Positions 8,995 through 17,009 of a DNA stretch of 64,000 bases are shown one piece after another (the stretch's first letter is position 1; every line of letters starts with the position of its first letter). This DNA is from Pelagicoccus sp. SDUM812003. Its GTDB lineage: Bacteria > Verrucomicrobiota > Verrucomicrobiia > Opitutales > Opitutaceae. The stretch is taken from assembly GCF_031127815.1 (NCBI RefSeq), contig NZ_JARXHY010000003.1:434001-498000 (forward strand), given 5' to 3'. The notes beneath the pieces were generated by a model. That model searched no databases. It was not told the DNA's origin and worked only from the letters and a program-made list of their open reading frames with translations. Made by a program: the position numbers and the translations under genes.

Positions 8995-9372
8995 ATGAAC
9001 CAGGAAATCACTCGCGCCCAGGATTCGCAGAGAGAGGAAAGCAAGCCTCAGTATCGAAAGCCTCGATACACTGTTCTCAATGAGGAAAACGCTTATCGCT
9101 TGGACGTCCAACTGCCGGGCGTCGCCAAGGACGCGGCCCGCATCACCTTGGACGGCAACTTGCTGACGGTGGAAGCGGACGCCCCCTCGATTGGCGAGGA
9201 AGGCTGGCAGGCGTTTCGTCGCGAGATCCCGCAAGGCGGCTTCAAGCTGAGTTTGGAGCTGAACGTGGACATCGACGGAGACGCGATTTCCGCCAAGGCG
9301 TCTGAAGGCGTTTTGACGGTGATGCTTCCGCTGGCGGCCAAGGCTGCCAAGCGCACCATTGCTATCGACTAG
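8995..9372 (+). CDS. Small heat-shock protein, Hsp20 family (second copy)
   Basis: A 125-residue Hsp20 paralog of the preceding gene. It keeps the alpha-crystallin core: YRLDVQLPGVAKDAARITLD, ASEGVLTVMLPL, and a terminal TIAID that supplies the I-x-I motif. The N-terminal arm is short and charged, unlike the first copy. The Shine-Dalgarno site AAGGAGGA (8983-8990) supports ATG 8995; ATG 8992 is also possible. Two unequal neighbouring Hsp20 genes suggest mixed oligomers, as for IbpA/IbpB, but that is inference. Confidence 0.92.
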   Translation: MNQEITRAQDSQREESKPQYRKPRYTVLNEENAYRLDVQLPGVAKDAARITLDGNLLTVEADAPSIGEEGWQAFRREIPQGGFKLSLELNVDIDGDAISAKASEGVLTVMLPLAAKAAKRTIAID

Positions 9373-9384
9373 CTGAAGTCGGAC

Positions 9385-9418
9385 GCGCCTCGCAGAGTCT
9401 TTCCCCGCGAGGCGCTTT
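9385..9418 (+). terminator. Hairpin after the Hsp20 pair (terminator or attenuator)
   Basis: A perfect 9-pair stem (GCGCCTCGC with GCGAGGCGC) starts 13 bases after the second Hsp20 stop and is followed by only three T residues. It may weaken read-through into cbpA rather than end transcription. Confidence 0.5.
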
Positions 9419-9503
9419 GCAGTTTGGGAAAGAAGGAAAACGAGCGGCCGACTGCGTCCGGTCCCGGTGAGGGCGGGCGCGGCGGCTGTTCCAATTGTTT
9501 ACC

Positions 9504-10496
9504 ATGTCGGTTGCGTTCAAAGACTACTATTCGATTCTCGGCGTGGCCAAGACCGCTTCTGCTGAAGAGATCAAGAAAGCGTTTCGCAAGCTCGCTCGCG
9601 AGTGTCATCCGGACCTGGCGAAGGAAGCTGACAAGGCGTCGGCGGAGGCTCGCTTCAAGGAGATCAACGAGGCTTACGAAGTGCTGAAGGATCCAAAGAA
9701 GCGCGCCAAGTACGACCAGCTCGGCGCGGATTGGAATCGGTATCAGGATAATGGAGACGCTGATGCGGGCCCTGGCTTTGGAGCGGGTAGCGGCGGTCGC
9801 CGCTACGAGTACCATTTTGGCGGTACCGGATTTAGCGACTTCTTCGAACGCTTTTTCGGCGGGCGGGGCATGGACCCGTTCGAGGACATGGGGTTCGGCA
9901 TGAGAGGGGCGGACTTTTCTCGTGGCGAAACAGGGCGACGTCGGGTTCGCGGTCAGGATGTGGAGGCCGAGATTCTCGTCACCTTGGAGGAGGCCAACAA
10001 GGGGTCGCGGCGCCGCATTTCCCTGCGCAAGCAGAAAACCGATACGGGAAAGTCGGAGATCGAAACTTTGAACGTGCGCATCCCGGCCGGAGTGCGCGAT
10101 GGCCAGCGCATCCGTCTGGCGGGACAGGGAGAGCCGTCTCCAGCTGGAGGGGAAGCGGGCGACCTGTTTTTGAAGGTGCGATTCGCCCAGCACCCGTATT
10201 TCAGCATCGAAGGGGATGATTTGATCTACGAGCTCAAGCTGGCGCCTTGGGAGGCCGCCCTAGGCGCGGAAGTCACGGTGCCGACCTTGGGCGGATCGGC
10301 GAAAGTGCGGGTCAAGAGCGGGGCCCAAAACGGTCAGCGGCTGAGGCTGCGCGGCCATGGCCTGGCCCGTTCCGGCGGCGGAACGGGGGACTTGTACGCC
10401 GAGATCGCTTTGAGGATGCCCGATCGGATCTCCGAGGAGGAAAAACGGGTCTGGCAGAAACTGCGCGACACGTCGCGTTTCAACCCGAGAGGATAG
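9504..10496 (+). CDS. cbpA: DnaJ-class co-chaperone CbpA
   Basis: A 330-residue class B J-protein that stimulates the ATPase of DnaK. Residues 1-70 form the J domain with the obligatory HPD motif at 35-37. A Gly/Phe-rich linker follows (about 85-140, with FGGTGFSDFFERFFGG), then the two C-terminal beta-sandwich substrate domains (about 145-320, with RIPAGVRDGQRIRLAGQG and LRLRGHGL). There is no cysteine-rich zinc module, which separates it from DnaJ. The start at ATG 9504 fits the J domain; TTG 9495 is in frame but less likely. cbpM starts 9 bases after the stop, the arrangement also found in E. coli. Confidence 0.93.
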   Translation: MSVAFKDYYSILGVAKTASAEEIKKAFRKLARECHPDLAKEADKASAEARFKEINEAYEVLKDPKKRAKYDQLGADWNRYQDNGDADAGPGFGAGSGGRRYEYHFGGTGFSDFFERFFGGRGMDPFEDMGFGMRGADFSRGETGRRRVRGQDVEAEILVTLEEANKGSRRRISLRKQKTDTGKSEIETLNVRIPAGVRDGQRIRLAGQGEPSPAGGEAGDLFLKVRFAQHPYFSIEGDDLIYELKLAPWEAALGAEVTVPTLGGSAKVRVKSGAQNGQRLRLRGHGLARSGGGTGDLYAEIALRMPDRISEEEKRVWQKLRDTSRFNPRG

Positions 10497-10505
10497 GACT
10501 GCATT

Positions 10506-10826
10506 ATGGATGGAGATGGACAACTGATTCCGAAATGGAGAGCGCCAGGGGCGACCGACGAGGTCTACGATCACGTGTCGGCCGCCCGACTGGCCGGCGT
10601 TTCCACGCGCGTCTTCCTGAAGTATTGCCGCATGGGGCTCTATCGACCTTTGGGTGACGTGCAGCGCTTTGGCTACACCTTCGACTGGGAAGCCATTTAT
10701 CTAGCCCGCCAAGCCGAGCGGGTGCGCTATCAGCTCAGCGTCGACATGCGAGCGGCCATCCTGGTGGTCAAGCTGCGGCAGGAAGTGGAGTCGCTGCGCG
10801 AGGAACTGCGTTTTTGGAGACGATGA
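10506..10826 (+). CDS. cbpM: CbpA modulator CbpM (MerR-like)
   Basis: A 106-residue protein, close to the 101 residues of E. coli CbpM, which binds the J domain of CbpA and blocks its action on DnaK. It has a MerR-like helix segment (VSAARLAGVSTRVFLKYCR, then GYTFDWEAIYLARQAERVRY) and ends in a charged helix (LRQEVESLREELRFWRR). Position directly after cbpA supports the call. The final codons overlap an ATGA that could start the next gene at 10823. Confidence 0.85.
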   Translation: MDGDGQLIPKWRAPGATDEVYDHVSAARLAGVSTRVFLKYCRMGLYRPLGDVQRFGYTFDWEAIYLARQAERVRYQLSVDMRAAILVVKLRQEVESLREELRFWRR

Positions 10827-10879
10827 AACGCAATCGCGCATTGCCTTTTTCTCGTCCAACCATACACTATTCTAATGTC

Positions 10880-11263
10880 ATGAAACGAACGAAACAGCAG
10901 TCATACGAAGGCCGTGTCGTTCAGAGGAACGATAGGAACGATAGGGATGATAGGGAATTCGAAATCTCTCCGGAAGCGCTCGCGGAGCGAGCTGCGAGGG
11001 TGGAGGAGGCGCTGTTGAGCGAGACTTGGCTGCCCATGGGGCTTCGGTCTCTGTTGGCCTGCGATATGCCCTGGATCCGCCGGCGACTGGCGGAAGGCAA
11101 GCGCTTCTGGCAGAGCAAGGTAGCGGAGCGCGTGCACGAGCTCGCCTTGACGAGTTTTCGCTACGGGCCGGAGCTTCTCGATTCGGAAGCGGTCGCTCAG
11201 CTAAGGGTGCTGGATCTGGAGCTCAATCCGGTGCACCACACGGCTGACACGGTCGAGACCTGA
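10880..11263 (+). CDS. Small conserved protein of unknown function, paralog A (chaperone locus)
   Basis: I do not recognise a named family. From ATG 10880 it has 127 residues; an in-frame ATG at 10823 overlaps the cbpM stop (ATGA) and would add 19 residues of low-complexity sequence. It has a basic, repeat-derived arm (RNDRNDRDDRE), then a helical core: VEEALLSETWLPMGLRSLLA, PWIRRRLAEGKRFWQSKVAERVHELAL, and a last helix AVAQLRVLDLEL. The core aligns with the protein encoded at 11609-12010. There is no signal peptide or membrane segment, so it is probably cytoplasmic. Its place after cbpM suggests a stress-related role, which is inference. Confidence 0.65.
   Translation: MKRTKQQSYEGRVVQRNDRNDRDDREFEISPEALAERAARVEEALLSETWLPMGLRSLLACDMPWIRRRLAEGKRFWQSKVAERVHELALTSFRYGPELLDSEAVAQLRVLDLELNPVHHTADTVET
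10925..10951 (+). repeat. Three 9-base tandem repeats inside paralog A
   Basis: Two perfect copies of AGGAACGAT are followed by a third, AGGGATGAT. In frame they encode Arg-Asn-Asp twice and Arg-Asp-Asp once, so the unit can expand or contract without a frameshift. Confidence 0.85.
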
Positions 11264-11608
11264 GCGGGCTGTCCAGCGTTTCGAGAGGCCGAAGATGCCT
11301 CCGCCGGGCCCGATCGGCGTCTCCTTTCGCGAAGGAGGCGGGCCTACGGGCGTGCCCTCGCCTAAGCAATTGTCGCCCAGTCCGACGCGGGGCTTTGGCG
11401 AGGAAAAGGTCGGCTGGCGGCTCGTTCCTAAGGCCGTTTGGGCGCTGCATGAGCAGGCGCTGCGAGCTTGGGCAACGCGACTAGGGTATTAGCCTTAGGT
11501 GAGGGAATTAGTTATTCTCAAATTCTCTAAAACTATCTCAAATAACTCACACAAAGGCTTGAAATTCCGTAATACACCTGTGATCTGTTGGGGGTTAATA
11601 TTTAACTC
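11264..11608 (+). other. Intergenic region with AT-rich promoter-like segment
   Basis: This 345-base stretch between the two related small genes holds no gene I can support. The first 230 bases are GC-rich, with a short hairpin at about 11321-11337 (CTCCTT/AAGGAG). The last 110 bases turn sharply AT-rich. There, AGTTATT (11510-11516) and AATAACT (11541-11547) form an inverted repeat. CTTGAAA at 11558-11564 resembles the -35 element of heat-shock promoters, though no good -10 match was found. Paralog B therefore probably has its own promoter. Confidence 0.4.
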
Positions 11609-12010
11609 ATGGGTAAGGAAAATAAGGAAGTCTTCGCAATCGGAATTAACCCTGTAGCAGGGGGTGAAACGGGTCTTGATCGACCGGCTTCGCGCGGCCG
11701 GGCCGTCGATGCCTGCCGAGAGACGGTCATTCCCCGTCTGAAGACGATCGAGAGTTCCTTGGTTCGCGAGAGCTGGCTTCCGATTTCCATTCGCAGCCTG
11801 CTCGCCCAGGAGATTCCGGCCCTGCGCAAGGAGTTCGACCGTCAGCCTCGAGGTTGGCGGGATCGCGTGCGCGAGCGGCTCAATGGCTTGAAAGCCCTGG
11901 TGGGAAGCAAGGACATCGGTTTCAATGTTTCCCAAGCCTTGGCCGAGCTCGATGCGATCGACAGCGAGTTCAGCAAGGAGGAAGATTTCAGCAGCCTCCA
12001 GTCCGCCTGA
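11609..12010 (+). CDS. Small conserved protein of unknown function, paralog B
   Basis: A 133-residue soluble protein with no recognised domain. After a variable N-terminal arm (about 1-40) it shares a helical core with the protein at 10880-11263: IESSLVRESWLPISIRSLLA, then PALRKEF, then WRDRVRERLNGLKAL, then ALAELDAIDSEF. Shared positions in the two cores are E..L..E.WLP...RSLLA...P..R, a W about 15 residues later, and V.ER...L. The ATG at 11609 follows an AT-rich promoter-like region. A strong terminator follows at 12068. Confidence 0.7.
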   Translation: MGKENKEVFAIGINPVAGGETGLDRPASRGRAVDACRETVIPRLKTIESSLVRESWLPISIRSLLAQEIPALRKEFDRQPRGWRDRVRERLNGLKALVGSKDIGFNVSQALAELDAIDSEFSKEEDFSSLQSA

Positions 12011-12067
12011 GGCGACTCCGAGGCGCGATCCGTTTCTTGATAAGCGGCGTTTGGTTTTTTTCGACTG

Positions 12068-12100
12068 AGGGCGAGCCTATGAAGGCCCGCCCCTTTTTTT
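12068..12100 (+). terminator. Rho-independent terminator closing the heat-shock block
   Basis: A 10-pair stem with one mismatch (GGGCGAGCCT with AGGCCCGCCC, 4-base loop) is followed by seven T residues. Confidence 0.85.
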
Positions 12101-12261
12101 GCACCTGCGCTTGGCGGCGAAACGAGAGGGGGGATCGCAAGCGTGGCGGGGCTTCGCGGAGGTTGTAACGCGCGCCAAGAAGCGGCGTTTGAAGTCTTGA
12201 GGAGCGCTCGCGTATTCCCTTTTTTACGTCTGACACCTCCTCGACGCGTCTTGCACCCTTT

Positions 12262-14340
12262 ATGAAACTCCCCTTTCGAACTGGCCCCTCCTGGTTGCCC
12301 AAGCTGATTCTTGCTGTCGTTTCTCCGTTGGCTTTTCTTGGGACCCTCGAGCTCGCCTTGCGAATCGCTGATTACGGGCGGGATTCGCGTTTTTTCATCG
12401 CCGACCAGCAGGGTCCAGACGGGGCGTATCGAACCAACCCACGATTTACGGAGCTCTTTTTCCCCGCGTCTTTCGGATTGAAGCCGTTCAACTTCCGTCT
12501 TCTCAAAGAGAAACCGGCGGGCGAGGTCAGGGTTTTTCTGATCGGCGAATCCGCTGCGATGGGAGTGCCTCAAGCGGGATTCGGCATGGCTCCTCAGCTT
12601 GAGTCGATCCTGCGCCAGCGCTTTCCCGGCCAAGTCGTTCAGGTCTACAACCTTGGCATCACTGCCATCAACTCCCATGCGATCCTGCCCATCGTAAAGC
12701 AAGCCGTTCGTTTCGATCCCGACCTGCTGGTGTTCTACATGGGCAACAACGAGGTCGTTGGGCCCTACGGACCAAGTTCGGTCGCCACCGAGCGCATGCC
12801 ACCGCTCGCTCTGGTTCGTGCCAGCCTTTGGTTGAAGAGCACGCGAATCGGACAGCTGTTGTCCAACGCGATGGGAGCGGCCGCCGGGCGCGATCGCGAT
12901 TGGCGTGGCATGGAGATGTTTGTCCAGAAGTCGGTCGCGCCCGATGATCCGAGATTGCATGCGACCTATCGGAACTTTTCGGCTAATCTGTCCGAAATGC
13001 TCGAGCTCGCTTCTCAGGCGGGGATTCCGTCGGTGGTCTCCACGGTAGCGGTCAACCACTTGGATTGTGCCCCGTTTGTCCCGATTGAAACCGATGGCGG
13101 ACGCAGCGCGGACGAATTGTTCTACGAAGGACGAGAGCTGACGCGGAGCGGCCGTGTCGAGGAAGGCGAGCAAGCCTTGCGCCTGGCGCTCCAGTACGAC
13201 GCTCTGCGCTTTCGAGCGGACCAGCGTATGAATCAAATCATTCGGGAGGCTGCTGCCGGTCGAAGCGGTGTGACGCTGGTCGATTCAGCGCAGGCTCTTT
13301 TCCCCGCTGGAAGAGAGAGCTTTTTCGAGCATGTCCACTTCACCTTCGAAGGGAATTTCAGAGTCGCTCGCTTGCTGGCCGATGCTGCGGGACCGCTGCT
13401 GTTTCCAGGAGCGGGCGAGGCTTGGGACGAAGCGTCTGCGGAGGTCGTCGCTCGCGATATTGGCTTTAGCGACCTCGGTCGATTGGAGCAGTGGAAGGTG
13501 ATGAATGATCTGGTGACGCGCCCCCCATTCACCGGTCAGTCGACCTACTTGGAGGATCGGCGCTACGCGCTCGAAACGATGGATCGACTGGGCGAGCGCT
13601 TGGCCCAAGGTGGCGTTGCCAAGGCTGCTAATTCCGTAGCGGATGCTCTGAGCTCCAACCCGCGGGCTTGGCTTTATCTCTACCAAGCGAAAATCGAGCT
13701 GCAGCGATCCCGCTTCCAGGCCGCTCTAGACGCCTTGGACCGCCACGATGCGCTGGCGCCTGAAGTCGCGGAATCGATGGTGGTGCGGGCAATCGTTCTC
13801 GCTCAATCCGGAAAGCCGGAACGAGGTCTGGCGCTTTTGAGGTCGGTGGTCGAAAAGGAGCCCCACTATCCGCAAACCTATCCCTTGCTGGCTTCGCTCT
13901 GGATTGCCATGGGAAAGGCCTCCGAAGGCGCCGCCGATTTCGCCGCCTGGGTGGAGAGCATGCCGGCGAACCGTGGAATCAGGCTGGCCTACTCCCAACT
14001 CCTGGCGGCTCAGGGTTTGGTGGAGGAAGCCGCCGGGCAATGGGAAGCCGTCTTGCAAATCGTGCCTGACGACGAACGAGCGCTGCTGCCGTACCTCCAG
14101 TACCTGTTTCAGCAAAACCGTAGCGACGAAGCGATTGACCGCATGCTCGAGGCGCACGCTTACAATCCCCGGAACTTCTCCAACAACGATCGCTTGGTGC
14201 AGTTGTATCAACAAAAAGGAGACAAGGAGCGGACCTTGGAATTCATGCGGGACCTGATGGCGAGCGGTCCAGTCAGCGAGGAGTTGGAGCGGGAGTACGA
14301 GCGTCTGGAAGCGGCGCTGGCGGGAGGCAAAGCGCCATGA
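12262..14340 (+). CDS. Membrane-anchored SGNH hydrolase-like protein with TPR region
   Basis: A 692-residue protein. An N-terminal hydrophobic segment (LILAVVSPLAFLGTLELALRI, about 15-35) should anchor it facing the periplasm. An SGNH/GDSL esterase-type domain follows: VFLIGESAAMG with the likely nucleophile Ser97, YMGNNEVVGPYG with Asn162 or Asn163 in block III, and FFEHVHFTFEGN near residue 355, which supplies the late His. The C-terminal third is made of TPR-like helical repeats (RGLALLRSVVEKEPHYPQTY and similar). Its stop overlaps the carbamoyltransferase start by 4 bases. SGNH proteins in such loci are thought to modify secreted glycans; the substrate is unknown. Confidence 0.75.
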   Translation: MKLPFRTGPSWLPKLILAVVSPLAFLGTLELALRIADYGRDSRFFIADQQGPDGAYRTNPRFTELFFPASFGLKPFNFRLLKEKPAGEVRVFLIGESAAMGVPQAGFGMAPQLESILRQRFPGQVVQVYNLGITAINSHAILPIVKQAVRFDPDLLVFYMGNNEVVGPYGPSSVATERMPPLALVRASLWLKSTRIGQLLSNAMGAAAGRDRDWRGMEMFVQKSVAPDDPRLHATYRNFSANLSEMLELASQAGIPSVVSTVAVNHLDCAPFVPIETDGGRSADELFYEGRELTRSGRVEEGEQALRLALQYDALRFRADQRMNQIIREAAAGRSGVTLVDSAQALFPAGRESFFEHVHFTFEGNFRVARLLADAAGPLLFPGAGEAWDEASAEVVARDIGFSDLGRLEQWKVMNDLVTRPPFTGQSTYLEDRRYALETMDRLGERLAQGGVAKAANSVADALSSNPRAWLYLYQAKIELQRSRFQAALDALDRHDALAPEVAESMVVRAIVLAQSGKPERGLALLRSVVEKEPHYPQTYPLLASLWIAMGKASEGAADFAAWVESMPANRGIRLAYSQLLAAQGLVEEAAGQWEAVLQIVPDDERALLPYLQYLFQQNRSDEAIDRMLEAHAYNPRNFSNNDRLVQLYQQKGDKERTLEFMRDLMASGPVSEELEREYERLEAALAGGKAP

Positions 14341-16169
14341 GCGCCAGGATCCTCGGCATCTCGGCATTCTATCATGATTCCGCGGCGGCGCTCGTGGTGG
14401 ATGGCAAGGTGGTGGCGGCGGCCCAGGAGGAGCGTTTCACGCGCCGCAAGCACGATGCGCGTTTTCCTCAACGGGCCATCGAGTACTGCTTGAGCGAAGC
14501 GGGCATTGAAGCATCCGAATTGGACCACGTCGTATTCTACGAGAAGCCCTTTTTGCGATTCGAACGGCTCCTGGAGACTTACCTCGCGGTCGCTCCGAGC
14601 GGTTTCGGGTCCTTTCTGAAAGCCATACCTCAGTGGATACATCAGAAGCTGCAGCTGCCACGGGAAATGGACAGAGGCCTCGGTGGCAGGTACGGCAAAC
14701 GATACGTTTTCGCGGAGCATCACGAATCGCATGCCGCCAGCGCGTTCTATCCTTCGCCTTTCGAAGAAGCGGCTATTTTGACGGTGGACGGCGTAGGGGA
14801 GTGGGCGACCTCGAGTCTTGGATACGGTACGTCGAATCGAATCACGCTTACTCAGGAGCTCCGGTTTCCTCATTCGCTAGGACTTTTGTATTCAGCGTTC
14901 ACATACTTTTGCGGGTTTCGTGTGAACTCGGGTGAGTACAAGCTGATGGGGTTGGCTCCGTATGGAAAACCTAGATACGAGAGCCAGATACGAAGCAAGC
15001 TCATCGACCTGAGGGAGGACGGGTCGTTCCGGCTCGATCAAAGCTATTTCAACTACTGCCAGGGCCTCACCATGACATCGCGAAGGTTTGACGACTTGTT
15101 TGGCGGCCCTCCTCGAAAGCCCGAGTCCGAGCTGACGCAGCGAGAGCTGGACCTGGCGGCCTCCGTCCAGTTGGTCGCGGAGGATGTCCTGCTGAGGATG
15201 GCGCGTCATCTGAGCAAGGAAACGGGCTCTTCGAACCTCTGCCTCGCGGGAGGCGTTGCTCTGAATTGCGTGGCAAACGGTCGGCTCTTACGCGAATCCC
15301 CGTTCGAGCGCATCTGGATCCAGCCCGCTTCTGGCGATGCGGGGGGAGCCTTGGGCGCGGCGCTGTTCACCTGGCACCAGCTACTCGGAAAGCCCAGGCG
15401 GCCCTCGATTCCCGACAGCCAGAGCGGATCGCTGCTGGGCCCGTCGCTGGAGGCTGGAGAGATCGAGTCCGCTCTCAAAGCGAGAGGGTTGGCCTACCGC
15501 AGGATCGAATCGCCAGACGTCCTCTGCGCCGAGGTGGCGAAGCTGCTCGCAGAGGGGCAGGTGGTTGGCTGGGCCCAAGGGAGGATGGAGTTCGGACCGA
15601 GAGCGCTTGGATCGCGGAGCATACTTGGCGATGCGAGGAATCCGGAGATGCAGCGCAAGATGAATTTGAAGATCAAGTTTCGCGAGTCCTTTCGTCCCTT
15701 CGCTCCAATCGTGCTTCGCGAGAAGGCGAGCGCGTTCTTCTCTCTCAAGCCCGAGGAGGACAGCCCGTACATGCTGATCGTGGCGCCGGTGAAAGAGGAT
15801 CAGCGAAGAGGTGGCAATGCCGGAGCGGAAGGGCTCGATCAGATCCGAAACGTTCGTTCCACGGTTCCGGCCGTCACTCACGTGGACTACTCGGCTCGTA
15901 TACAGACAGTGGATACGGAACGCTCGCCGCTGCTGCGTCGATTGCTAGAGGAGTTCGAGAGGCGGACGGGCTGTCCTATGCTTGTGAATACGAGCTTCAA
16001 TATCCGAGGAGAGCCGATTGTCTGCACCGCCGAGGATGCGGCGCGTTGCTTTTTGGCGACGGAGATGGATGCTCTCGTCGTGGGTGAGTTCCTGTTGCTC
16101 AAGTCGGAGCAAGGCGACGTAGCGAGCGACGAGAGGAGCGACTACCTGGCCCGTTACGGGGATGACTAG
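14337..16169 (+). CDS. NodU/CmcH-family carbamoyltransferase
   Basis: A 610-residue enzyme of the family that transfers a carbamoyl group from carbamoyl phosphate to a hydroxyl on a sugar or other small molecule. The N-terminal domain has GISAFYHDSAAALVVDG and the metal-binding HHESHAAS (His128 and His132). The C-terminal domain has GRMEFGPRALGSRSILGD, the FRESFRPFAP segment and NTSFNIRGEPIV. The length is normal for the family. It overlaps the upstream SGNH gene by 4 bases, which implies translational coupling. The acceptor cannot be named from sequence. Confidence 0.92.
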   Translation: MSARILGISAFYHDSAAALVVDGKVVAAAQEERFTRRKHDARFPQRAIEYCLSEAGIEASELDHVVFYEKPFLRFERLLETYLAVAPSGFGSFLKAIPQWIHQKLQLPREMDRGLGGRYGKRYVFAEHHESHAASAFYPSPFEEAAILTVDGVGEWATSSLGYGTSNRITLTQELRFPHSLGLLYSAFTYFCGFRVNSGEYKLMGLAPYGKPRYESQIRSKLIDLREDGSFRLDQSYFNYCQGLTMTSRRFDDLFGGPPRKPESELTQRELDLAASVQLVAEDVLLRMARHLSKETGSSNLCLAGGVALNCVANGRLLRESPFERIWIQPASGDAGGALGAALFTWHQLLGKPRRPSIPDSQSGSLLGPSLEAGEIESALKARGLAYRRIESPDVLCAEVAKLLAEGQVVGWAQGRMEFGPRALGSRSILGDARNPEMQRKMNLKIKFRESFRPFAPIVLREKASAFFSLKPEEDSPYMLIVAPVKEDQRRGGNAGAEGLDQIRNVRSTVPAVTHVDYSARIQTVDTERSPLLRRLLEEFERRTGCPMLVNTSFNIRGEPIVCTAEDAARCFLATEMDALVVGEFLLLKSEQGDVASDERSDYLARYGDD

Positions 16170-16225
16170 AATCGCGTCTTCCAGAATCACGCATCGATGG
16201 AATTAGTCTGCAACAGCGCCCACCA

Positions 16226-16645
16226 ATGAGCTTGCTCCGTATCAACCGAAACCCATCCGCCAGGGACTTGCGATTGTTCGCGGGGTTGTGGCTGGTTTTC
16301 CTATCTGGCTTCGCATGGATTGCCTATGGCAGAGGCTACCTCGCGGTTGCCGGCGTCCTATTGGCGCTTGCTCTTCCATTCGGAGCGCTAGGCTTGGCGG
16401 CGCCGCGGGCGATTCGCTGGCTGTACGTCGCTACAAGCCTGGCGACCTATCCCATCGGGTTCGTGATCTCGCACCTGCTGCTTGCCGTGATCTACTACCT
16501 CGTGGTTACGCCGATCGGGCTGCTTCTGAAGCTTTTGGGCAAGGATCCGTTGCAGAGGCGTTTCGAACCTGTTGCCAGGCGACCGAGCTATTGGGAGAAG
16601 CGAGGTCCGCCTCGATCGCCCGCGAGCTACTTCAAGCAGTACTGA
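16226..16645 (+). CDS. SxtJ-like small membrane protein
   Basis: A 139-residue integral membrane protein with about four hydrophobic segments between residues 15 and 105 (LFAGLWLVFLSGFAWIAYG, then VAGVLLALALPFGALGLA, then the segment ending in LLLAVIYYLVVTPIGLLLKLL). A basic, aromatic tail ends in SYWEKRG and SYFKQY. This pattern fits the SxtJ family, usually found beside NodU-type carbamoyltransferases. No enzymatic motif is visible. It sits 56 bases after the carbamoyltransferase stop. Confidence 0.75.
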   Translation: MSLLRINRNPSARDLRLFAGLWLVFLSGFAWIAYGRGYLAVAGVLLALALPFGALGLAAPRAIRWLYVATSLATYPIGFVISHLLLAVIYYLVVTPIGLLLKLLGKDPLQRRFEPVARRPSYWEKRGPPRSPASYFKQY

Positions 16646-16724
16646 GCTCGCTTTGGGTCGAATGCCCTGGCTGCGTCTCTTTTCGGATTTTGACTTTCGG
16701 GGCGGGATTTGGTCTTGTGCGCTG

Positions 16725-16919
16725 GTGAGCAAGAAAGACCGCACCTTTTTGGAAGCTTCGCAGGAAAAGCAGCAGGGAATGTTCGCGGAGTTCTGGGATT
16801 TTCTGAGGAACAACAAGAAGTGGTGGCTCACGCCGATCATCGTCTCGATTCTGATCATCAGCGCCTTGATCGTGATCGGCGGCTCGGGCGCGGCGCCTTT
16901 CATCTATTCGCTTTTCTAG
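16725..16919 (+). CDS. DUF5989 single-helix membrane peptide
   Basis: A tiny protein with the DUF5989 pattern: a charged amphipathic start (FAEFWDFLRNNKKWWLTP), one membrane helix (IIVSILIISALIVIGGSG) and a conserved AAPFIYSLF end. GTG 16725 gives 64 residues and is preferred because related proteins carry a short charged extension (SKKDRTFLEASQEK). ATG 16779 would give 46 residues. Members usually lie next to SxtJ and NodU genes, as here. The molecular role is unknown. Confidence 0.75.
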   Translation: MSKKDRTFLEASQEKQQGMFAEFWDFLRNNKKWWLTPIIVSILIISALIVIGGSGAAPFIYSLF

Positions 16920-16952
16920 GGAGTCTCTCGCGGCGGCCCTTTCGGTAAGAGC

Positions 16953-16983
16953 GAAAAAAGGCCTCGCCGTTAGAGGCGAGGCC
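16953..16983 (-). terminator. Rho-independent terminator after the HtrA gene
   Basis: A perfect 9-pair stem (GGCCTCGCC with GGCGAGGCC, 6-base loop) is followed on the minus strand by six T residues. It lies 27 bases after the protease stop. It may also stop transcripts coming from the DUF5989 side, though with no T run on that strand. Confidence 0.85.
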
Positions 16984-17009
16984 TAGAGAAGAGTGATAAT
17001 GGCGAAGGT

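Noticed and set aside
11295-11492. A possible 65-residue protein in the gap between the two small paralogs
   Set aside because: No ribosome site, proline/glycine-rich low-complexity sequence, and no similarity to neighbours.
11842-13236. A 464-residue open frame on the minus strand opposite the SGNH/TPR gene
   Set aside because: It is antisense to well-supported genes on the plus strand, is Arg/Ser-rich and shows no domain. Long antisense frames are expected in GC-rich DNA.
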